A DNA stretch of 43,869 nt from UBA10364 sp049611965 (GTDB lineage: Bacteria; Bacteroidota; Bacteroidia; Flavobacteriales; Schleiferiaceae), in assembly GCA_049611965.1 (NCBI GenBank), contig JBMZBC010000015.1, positions 1-43,869 on the forward strand, written 5' to 3'. The notes under the pieces were generated by a model that saw only the letters and a program-made list of their open reading frames with translations, searched no databases and was not told the origin of the DNA. Positions 9,001 through 14,573 of the stretch are shown piece after piece. The translations under genes and the position numbers were made by a program. Within the stretch, counting starts at the first letter, position 1. The number at the start of each line of letters is the position of its first letter.

Positions 9001-11897
9001 ATACTAACCCGATATCTTTATCTACGGTCAATTGTGGTGATTCCGTTGGATTCTCATTCCCAGTAGCCAATACGGCGGCAGGAACCAGTTTGAACTGGTC
9101 GGTGACTTCTGGTGAGGTGCTCAATGTTTTAATGGTTAACTACAGCGTTTACCCTTCGTTGCTTTCGAACTTGAACTCGTACCTCGGCACCGTTAGCGAT
9201 TTAAATATCAAATCAGTGACTACATTGAGTGCAGCTGTTAGTGAGTTGGGATGGGCCGACGTTGTTATTTTCCCGTCAATCACTTCAACTCCATCGTCTA
9301 CAGATTACACGAACATTGAGGACGATATGGAAACTTTTATCGACAACGGAGGTAAAATGATCATCATTGGGTCTGCCTTCGTTTCCGATATCCTCGCGAT
9401 GGATTTCATTTCAGGGTACTACTACGGGAATTACACTAACTACAATCATTATGTGAATACCACATTGAACCATCCGTATACGCAAGGTTTGCCGTCGTTC
9501 TTTACCGCTCAAAGTGCGGCAATGAATGCACGGATCACCAATACTGGAACGCAACAATTGGTGTACTACTCGTACTATTCGCACGGTTTAACAGTAAGTC
9601 CGATTGGCGATGGTGAGTTGATTTACTTCGCGTACAACTGGAACCAGACCTATTCAGAGATTGAGACCATGATGGGCAATATTTTGACGTCTACGTTGTC
9701 TGATAAATCTACAGGTCTGAATTGGATCACGTTCCCTTCAAAATCCGGAACAACATCTGGCGGTGATACCACTACGGTCTATGGTACTGCTTTTTCAGAC
9801 AGTTTAGATGCTGGCGTACATAATCTCAATATCACGGTAACTACGAACGATCCAACAGGCGGCACCTTTAGTATTCCTGTGACACTGACTGTCAACGGCA
9901 AAGGGGAGAGCGATCTAGATGCAGGGTGTGAAGCGTGGGGCAGCTCCTTCCAAAACATGACGCACCTTCGTGATGTAGCTGTATACAATGTGGGTTGTGA
10001 TACCTTGACTATTTCAAGCGTTGCCACTGCTGGTTCTGATTTCTCGGCATCAGCAACCAATATTGCCATCGCTCCGGGAGATACAGGCTATGTGCCGGTG
10101 AGTCTGTATTCATCTACCATAGGATCTACCAGCGATACGCTTTCCATCTACACGGACGCTGATACTGTTTACAAGTGTTTGACAGCAACCATAGTTGGAG
10201 CGTCAGATATTGCTGTTTCACCAAACCCGATTAACGTAACGGTGAACAAGTGTAACAGCTTTACAACAGTACCTTATACCATTACTAATAACGGTAGTGC
10301 AGCCTTGACTTATGACGTAAGCGTTGCTGAGGTATACGATAGTGCTTATACACAGACTTGGTTGTATCCAGCACCGAATTACTCCAACCAGCTGACCTTC
10401 TCGTTCAATAACATCATTGATTCCGATACGTTGTTCTACGAGATTATTCTGAACGGTGCGTACAGTACCACGAACCAGTATTATTACCTCTACCTAAACA
10501 ACAGTTACGTTCAGACATTCTACGACAATGATGTAACGGATTACACCGACGATACCATCACTGGCTTCATTACTGGCTGGCAGTTGAGCAATGCTATTAC
10601 TGCTGGATACTTCGACATTCGATTGTATTCGTACAACTATACTAGTGTGACGGGCCAGACGGCTACGGTTCGAGTGAAGCAGCGCAAATCTGTGTCGTGG
10701 GCAGCACCTGTTGGATTGACTACAGGAACGGTAACTGCCGGTAACTCTATATCGAGGTCATTATTGGTGACGGTAACCAATCTTGCGTTGGGCACCTATA
10801 ACACCAGCGTCATCTTTGAAACCAATGACCCTTCCGATCCGTTCTACAGTGTTCCTATGACGGTAAACGTTGTCAGTGAACCAGATATGGATTTGAGTAC
10901 GAATACCTTGAATTATGGTAATGTGTATGATACACAGCCAAAAGTTGATTCTATTGTGGTTGAGAACAACGGTTGTACCGACTTGAGTATTACCAATATC
11001 ACAAGTAATAATTCACACTTTGTACCGGGTTGGACCACCCAGACTATCGCTGCAGGATCTTCTGCATTATTACCAGTGACCTTTACAGCGACTACACCAG
11101 GAACGGAGACAGGTATTTTGACCTTCTCGAACAACGACAGCATTCAATTAGTAACCATGCAGGCGAATGTGATCTTTGCGCCGGTGGCGGATTACCAATA
11201 CACCGTTCAAAATTCTTGTACGGGTTTAGTAAGCTTCTTGAATGAAAGTACCAACGGTTCTCAGTATTTCTGGGGCTTTGGCGACGGGTTGTTCTCTGCA
11301 GCGGTGAATCCATCGCATACTTATGAACGTCCAGGAACCTACACAGTGATGCTCGTCACTACAAATTCTGGAGGTTCAGATACCACTTACAAAACGGTGA
11401 CCTTGAACGATGTTCTCTATGTAGATTTTGAATTCCCTACCACAGTTCAGGCAGGTCAAGTTACTCAGTTCATAGACTCATCTATGTACCCAGTTTCTTG
11501 GCAGTGGTTCTTCGGTGATGGAAACAACAGTACCACGCCGAACCCTCAGCATACTTATGCCAACAAGGGAACCTACATCGTGACGCTATTGGCAGAGAAC
11601 AGTGCCGGTTGTTCAGGCAGTCAAAATAAGCAGATCGATGTACTCAGTGGAATTGGTATTGATGAGTCGGCTCCTGAGGACCTTACCATCTATCCAGTAC
11701 CTACGACTGGTAGGCTGACGGTTGAAACTGCCGCTGAGGTGCAGAGTATATCGTTGTACAACATGACGGGTCAGTTCATTACTGAAGTTCATGGTGAGCG
11801 CAGTTTGGATCTAAGCACACTACCTGCGGGAACGTATATGATACGTATAGCAGGAGAATCCTGGATCATCTACCGCAACGTGGAGCTCGTGAAATAG
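6060..11897 (+). CDS. Giant secreted multidomain protein with T9SS sorting domain
   Basis: This 1945-residue protein starts with a signal peptide (MRLRFLWAMLLPLGLFSQ). Approximate domains: CUB-like (31-141), PKD (145-219, WDFGDGTT), four repeats of a two-module unit, two more PKD domains (1706-1782 and 1784-1861, WGFGDG and WFFGDG), and a type IX secretion type-A sorting domain (1872-1945, starting LTIYPVPTTG and ending RNVELVK). In each repeat an opening module with one cysteine is paired with a choice-of-anchor-D/ASH-like module containing N-x-GC-x-x-L; a different domain is inserted each time: LamG-like (264-460), reelin-subdomain-like (666-814), Rossmann/glutamine-amidotransferase-like (1019-1214) and a beta-rich segment (1424-1544). 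It should be exported and attached to or released from the cell surface; adhesion or glycan/protein binding is plausible, but no catalytic site is evident. Confidence 0.9.
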   Translation: MRLRFLWAMLLPLGLFSQTTIVSMPIDGSTDTTTECSGILVDGGGINGNYTAYNNGYVIIDPPGNDTVTLSFTTWSLYHSSDWIQVWDGAGTSGTTYIGYYSGTSTLPSSFTGSSGAITIRFYSNYFGNAAGFVANWSTSGSTAPTANFTYSAPTPNYNAPIQFVNTSTNAGTYLWDFGDGTTSTAQNPTHNFTTSGGNTVELIASNCNTSDTTTLTINISNAPNGSGPSDTITIAVPCGGTASTDFTVYNASGAGILTYDFNVLDSNTYFDWDFEDGTLEGFQPSNTFTTLTNSTASSAEGSRSLYFSGAQSSTPVKRDLGDIQPKNVGYHTSVGYTGYRGGYTQIFDSNNGYGIFLNTYWNSSGYFYLYYRSATGVVSSEVITSYTTGDFVHVEFRNIDYTARTFDLYLDGTLNKPGLKFLSNALSDPILLGEARMYNYYSSDYAYIDKFTADGDLNKQNLTASSTSLLVGGNDSVTVTLTFDATGYVSGDYLMYLSITSNDPALDGQLIPLLVEVIGQGELNSNSTSINFGNQPTGSTTSDSLAVYNSGCARLDFDSIGWSSSHFQFTLVDTLTAYDSTYIFMSFSPQSAGTFTDTLYAYEQDSVYAFPISASAYDAASIFVDSTTFNVSITGCPDTVRVPFWIYNDGQQTLDWGTYSSGVTLDDDFESAGLSTSLWSANYGTYVSTNCTAIDGIYSLVFYGTSGARSATTVGLNLLQGGTISFDLEQGSCEYADSGEGMYLQYSTDGYTWYTIQYFYPSSTYTTYNCTATIPSGAMTANTQIRLAQLSNSGSSYDNLVVDNFSIDAGLGQNLTFAPDTGNVSVADSELVQILIYTDSLQDGFYSYNGFISSNDPVDSLVYLTVNLTLDGESETYISRNTCYDLDTIVKGGTYVDSVFVENLGCDSLYFNSLTSTDAIFSASAAYSQVGVGDSGWVIVTISPTSIGSIADTVFVNTSDTIWPLCYSGYVAEAPNAWVNTNPISLSTVNCGDSVGFSFPVANTAAGTSLNWSVTSGEVLNVLMVNYSVYPSLLSNLNSYLGTVSDLNIKSVTTLSAAVSELGWADVVIFPSITSTPSSTDYTNIEDDMETFIDNGGKMIIIGSAFVSDILAMDFISGYYYGNYTNYNHYVNTTLNHPYTQGLPSFFTAQSAAMNARITNTGTQQLVYYSYYSHGLTVSPIGDGELIYFAYNWNQTYSEIETMMGNILTSTLSDKSTGLNWITFPSKSGTTSGGDTTTVYGTAFSDSLDAGVHNLNITVTTNDPTGGTFSIPVTLTVNGKGESDLDAGCEAWGSSFQNMTHLRDVAVYNVGCDTLTISSVATAGSDFSASATNIAIAPGDTGYVPVSLYSSTIGSTSDTLSIYTDADTVYKCLTATIVGASDIAVSPNPINVTVNKCNSFTTVPYTITNNGSAALTYDVSVAEVYDSAYTQTWLYPAPNYSNQLTFSFNNIIDSDTLFYEIILNGAYSTTNQYYYLYLNNSYVQTFYDNDVTDYTDDTITGFITGWQLSNAITAGYFDIRLYSYNYTSVTGQTATVRVKQRKSVSWAAPVGLTTGTVTAGNSISRSLLVTVTNLALGTYNTSVIFETNDPSDPFYSVPMTVNVVSEPDMDLSTNTLNYGNVYDTQPKVDSIVVENNGCTDLSITNITSNNSHFVPGWTTQTIAAGSSALLPVTFTATTPGTETGILTFSNNDSIQLVTMQANVIFAPVADYQYTVQNSCTGLVSFLNESTNGSQYFWGFGDGLFSAAVNPSHTYERPGTYTVMLVTTNSGGSDTTYKTVTLNDVLYVDFEFPTTVQAGQVTQFIDSSMYPVSWQWFFGDGNNSTTPNPQHTYANKGTYIVTLLAENSAGCSGSQNKQIDVLSGIGIDESAPEDLTIYPVPTTGRLTVETAAEVQSISLYNMTGQFITEVHGERSLDLSTLPAGTYMIRIAGESWIIYRNVELVK

Positions 11898-11918
11898 GGC
11901 TAAAATTTTAAGACATAA

Positions 11919-11953
11919 AAAACCCCCGGGGCGCACAGCGCCCCGGGGGTTTG
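11919..11953. terminator. Strong bidirectional terminator
   Basis: A perfect stem of at least 14 bp (11921-11934 with 11938-11951, three-base loop, very GC-rich) is flanked by TTTGTTTTT on the plus side and an A-run on the left. It ends both the giant surface-protein gene (plus) and metK (minus). Confidence 0.93.
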
Positions 11954-11971
11954 TTTTTCCATCGATTGGAT

Positions 11972-13231
11972 TTACAATCCGAAGGCTCCTTTAAAAGTAT
12001 CTACGTAATCAAGCTTTTCCCAAGTAAATAGTTCTACCTCTGCTTCTAGCACGGTCTGTCCGTCTGCAGAGAGGAATTTCTTAGTTACCACCTCGTTTTT
12101 ACGTCCCATGTGACCGTATGCAGCAGATTCGCTATACATCGGCTGACGTAGCTTGAGGTTTTGCTCAATAAGTCCTGGACGTAGGTCGTAGAGTTCCTTC
12201 ACCTTCGCTGCAATTTCACCGTCGGTAAAATCAACCTTAGCCGTACCGTAAGTATCTACGAACACACCCATAGGTTCAACAACACCAATGGCATAAGATA
12301 CCTGTACCAATACTTGATCACATACACCAGCAGCTACTAAGTTCTTTGCAACGTGACGCGTTGCGTATGCCGCTGAGCGATCCACTTTTGAAGGGTCTTT
12401 TCCTGAGAATGCACCACCACCATGCGCGCCTTTACCACCGTAGGTATCTACAATGATTTTACGGCCAGTTAGTCCAGTGTCTCCGTGCGGTCCCCCGATC
12501 ACGAACTTACCCGTAGGGTTGATGTGGTATTTGATATCGTCACCGAATAAAGCTTGGATATCGGTTGGTAGTTGTGCCTTAACACGTGGAATAACGATGT
12601 TTACGATATCCTCCTTGATTTCTGCGAGCATGACTTCATCATTTGCATCAAAATCGTCGTGCTGTGTACTTACTACAATTGCTTCGATGCGCTCAGGGCG
12701 GTTATCGTCGCTGTATTGAATGGTTACTTGCGATTTAGCATCTGGGCGTAGGTAAGGAATCTCCGTTGCCTCACGACGAATCTCTGCCAAAACCTGGAGG
12801 ATTCTGTGACTTAGATCCAATGCAAGTGGCATGTAGTTTTCAGTTTCATTCGAGGCGTAGCCGAACATCATACCTTGATCTCCGGCCCCTTGATCTTCAG
12901 GGTTACCGCGATCCACACCGCGGTTAATATCATCGCTTTGTTCGTGAATCGCACTAAGGATACCACAAGAATTGGCATCAAACATGTATTCACTTTTGGT
13001 GTAACCAATTTTCTCAATTACACCACGAGTGATTTTTTGTACGTCTAAGTAAGCATTAGATTTCACCTCACCAGCAAGCACCACTTGACCTGTAGTTACA
13101 AGTGTTTCACAGGCAACTTTTGAGTTTGGATCAAAGGCCAAAAAGTTATCAATAATTGCGTCTGAAATTTGATCAGCTACTTTATCTGGGTGCCCCTCGG
13201 AGACACTTTCAGATGTAAAGAAATACGACAT
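11972..13231 (-). CDS. metK: S-adenosylmethionine synthetase
   Basis: MetK makes S-adenosylmethionine from methionine and ATP in the cytoplasm. The 419-residue product has the family's N-terminal signature FTSESVSEGHPDKVADQIS and the phosphate-binding loop GGGAFSGKDPSKVDRSAAY, and its length is slightly above the usual 380-400 residues. The start is the ATG at 13231, immediately before MSYFFTSESV. The gene faces away from the metH-metF operon and is preceded by a leader of about 125 bases that resembles a SAM-II riboswitch, so its own product would regulate it. A strong terminator follows the stop codon. Confidence 0.97.
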   Translation of the reverse strand: MSYFFTSESVSEGHPDKVADQISDAIIDNFLAFDPNSKVACETLVTTGQVVLAGEVKSNAYLDVQKITRGVIEKIGYTKSEYMFDANSCGILSAIHEQSDDINRGVDRGNPEDQGAGDQGMMFGYASNETENYMPLALDLSHRILQVLAEIRREATEIPYLRPDAKSQVTIQYSDDNRPERIEAIVVSTQHDDFDANDEVMLAEIKEDIVNIVIPRVKAQLPTDIQALFGDDIKYHINPTGKFVIGGPHGDTGLTGRKIIVDTYGGKGAHGGGAFSGKDPSKVDRSAAYATRHVAKNLVAAGVCDQVLVQVSYAIGVVEPMGVFVDTYGTAKVDFTDGEIAAKVKELYDLRPGLIEQNLKLRQPMYSESAAYGHMGRKNEVVTKKFLSADGQTVLEAEVELFTWEKLDYVDTFKGAFGL

Positions 13232-13280
13232 CTCTTCCTTATTATTAGGGTTATTTTAGTCAATTCTAATGGAGGGAGAA

Positions 13281-13358
13281 GGCTGCTTGCGGAGTTTGAC
13301 GCTAGTCTGTATTTAGCATTTTTTACTGTGGTTGCAAGCAGTCAAATCCTTCCACGGG
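13281..13358 (-). promoter_or_regulatory. Probable SAM-II riboswitch and antiaptamer segment upstream of metK
   Basis: Read on the minus strand, the metK leader contains the ordered elements GUGG (13355-13352), GGAUUUG, GCUUGCAACCAC (ending 13328), GUAAAA and UGCUAAA (13318-13312). This is the arrangement I know from SAM-II (metA motif): a P1 stem GUGG/CCAC, a loop with GAUUUG and CUUGCA, then a UAAA...GCUAAA tail that forms the pseudoknot and binds SAM. Further downstream, 13290-13281 is complementary over 10 bp (one G-U) to 13343-13334, which lies within the aptamer loop, so the two states would exclude each other. The pseudoknot helix itself looks weak in this copy. Assignment rests on pattern memory. 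Confidence 0.72.
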
Positions 13359-13360
13359 TT

Positions 13361-13368
13361 CAAAAGTA
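13361..13368 (-). promoter_or_regulatory. Likely -7 promoter box for metK
   Basis: The minus strand reads TACTTTTG, a full match to TAnnTTTG, placed so that transcription would start at about 13354, right at the 5' side of the proposed SAM-II aptamer. A -33 TTG is not obvious at the usual distance. Confidence 0.55.
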
Positions 13369-13421
13369 GAAAAGAAATTAGTTTTTCTAAGTCAAGTCGA
13401 CAAAAAATCAAAAAATCGCTT

Positions 13422-13429
13422 TAATTTTA
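13422..13429 (+). promoter_or_regulatory. Possible -7 promoter box for the metH-metF operon
   Basis: TAATTTTA matches 7 of 8 positions of TAnnTTTG. Initiation about seven bases later would fall at the 5' edge of the SAM-I aptamer, which is the position expected. No clear -33 element is seen. Confidence 0.4.
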
Positions 13430-13433
13430 CGCC

Positions 13434-13530
13434 GCTATCAAGAAAGACTGAGGGATTGGGCCCTGAGATGTCTTGGCAACCCGGAAGTGCCGGGTGCCAC
13501 AACCCACCTCAAAAAAGAGGAATGATACAG
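13434..13530 (+). promoter_or_regulatory. SAM-I (S-box) riboswitch upstream of metH
   Basis: The sequence shows the S-box plan: P1 TATCA/TGATA (13436-13440 with 13523-13527), the GAGGGA and TTGGCAACC core around the kink-turn, the P3 hairpin CCCGG/CCGGG leading into GGTGCCA, and P4 CCTC/GAGG (13507-13510 with 13517-13520). SAM binding stabilises P1 in this class. It sits 45 bases before metH, as expected for repression of methionine synthesis by SAM. Confidence 0.92.
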
Positions 13531-13540
13531 ATCACAGTTG

Positions 13541-13583
13541 CATCTCCACCTTTCTTTATAGCCACCTAACACTAATGGAGATG
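13541..13583 (+). promoter_or_regulatory. Predicted translational expression platform of the SAM-I riboswitch
   Basis: CATCTCCA (13541-13548), just after the aptamer, is perfectly complementary to TGGAGATG (13576-13583), which contains most of the ATG at 13575 and all of the in-frame ATG at 13581. Pairing would hide the start region. The same CATCTC can instead pair with GAGATG inside the aptamer (13465-13470). With SAM bound, that aptamer segment is occupied and the start would be sequestered; without SAM it can hold the sequestering strand away. This is a prediction from complementarity. Confidence 0.6.
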
Positions 13584-14573
13584 AGCGTTAAAAAGGCTTT
13601 ACAAGAAAAAATTCTGGTTTTAGACGGTGCCATGGGTACCATGATTCAAGCGTATAAGTTTGAGGAGGAAGATTATCGTGGCGAACGATTCAAAGAATAC
13701 GCACATCCGCTCAAAGGCAACAACGACCTGTTGGTTCTTACGCAGCCTAAAGCCATTGAAGATATTCACCTGGCTTATCTGGAGGCAGGCGCTGATATTT
13801 TAGAGACCAATACCTTCAATTCGAATTCTATTTCTATGGAGGATTACCACATGAGTAATCTCGTGGAAGAACTCAATGTGCAGGCCGTTGCTTGCGCGCG
13901 CCGTGCTATCGCTCGGTATGAGACGGCAGGAGGACAAGGACCCAAATTCATAGCGGGTTCTGTAGGGCCAACAAACAAGACAGCATCATTAAGTCCTGAT
14001 GTAAATAACCCGGGCTACCGAGCAGTGACCTTTGACGATCTCAAGAATACCTATTTCGAGCAATGTGAAGCACTTATTAAAGCTGGTGTAGACATCCTTC
14101 TTATTGAAACTGTTTTTGACACACTCAATGCAAAGGCCGCACTGTTTGCAGCCCAAGACGCTATTGAAGCGAGCGGAAAAGAAGTTGAAATCATGTTGAG
14201 CGGAACCATTACAGATGCTTCAGGGCGAACACTTAGTGGGCAAACCACTGAGGCGTTCTTAATCTCTGTAAGCCACTCACCATTACTCAGTGTTGGTTTG
14301 AATTGTGCCTTGGGTGCCAAACAATTAATGCCTTATCTGCAAACATTAGATGCCAAAGCGCCGTTTGCTGTTAGTGCACACCCGAATGCAGGATTGCCAA
14401 ATGCCTTTGGTGAATACGACGAAACCCCGGAGCAGATGGCTGCGCAGATAAAAGATTATTTGGATTTGAACTTGATCAATATCATTGGCGGTTGCTGTGG
14501 AACCTCACCGGCACATATTAAAGCCATTGCGGACTTATCTAAAAATTACAGCCCAAGAACCTATGAGCACTAA
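13575..14573 (+). CDS. metH: Methionine synthase, homocysteine-binding half (split MetH)
   Basis: This 332-residue protein is the N-terminal homocysteine S-methyltransferase domain of cobalamin-dependent methionine synthase encoded as a separate gene. The N-terminus has LDGAMGTMIQ, and the zinc ligands appear in GLNCALGAK and, near the end, GGCCGTSPAH. It binds and activates homocysteine, which then receives the methyl group from methylcobalamin on the partner protein. The start is the ATG at 13575 (MEMSVKK), or possibly the ATG at 13581; the open frame reaches further upstream only through the riboswitch. The stop overlaps the next gene by 11 bases, so the two halves are probably translated together in balanced amounts. 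A SAM-I riboswitch precedes it. Confidence 0.95.
   Translation: MEMSVKKALQEKILVLDGAMGTMIQAYKFEEEDYRGERFKEYAHPLKGNNDLLVLTQPKAIEDIHLAYLEAGADILETNTFNSNSISMEDYHMSNLVEELNVQAVACARRAIARYETAGGQGPKFIAGSVGPTNKTASLSPDVNNPGYRAVTFDDLKNTYFEQCEALIKAGVDILLIETVFDTLNAKAALFAAQDAIEASGKEVEIMLSGTITDASGRTLSGQTTEAFLISVSHSPLLSVGLNCALGAKQLMPYLQTLDAKAPFAVSAHPNAGLPNAFGEYDETPEQMAAQIKDYLDLNLINIIGGCCGTSPAHIKAIADLSKNYSPRTYEH

Noticed and set aside
13473..13574. N-terminal extension of metH reading through the leader
   Set aside because: This stretch is the SAM-I riboswitch; it has no homology to MetH, and the ATG at 13575 begins the conserved domain.
14485..14562. Longer N-terminus for the second metH gene
   Set aside because: It would overlap the first gene over 89 bases with no conserved sequence; the ATG at 14563 directly precedes the pterin domain.
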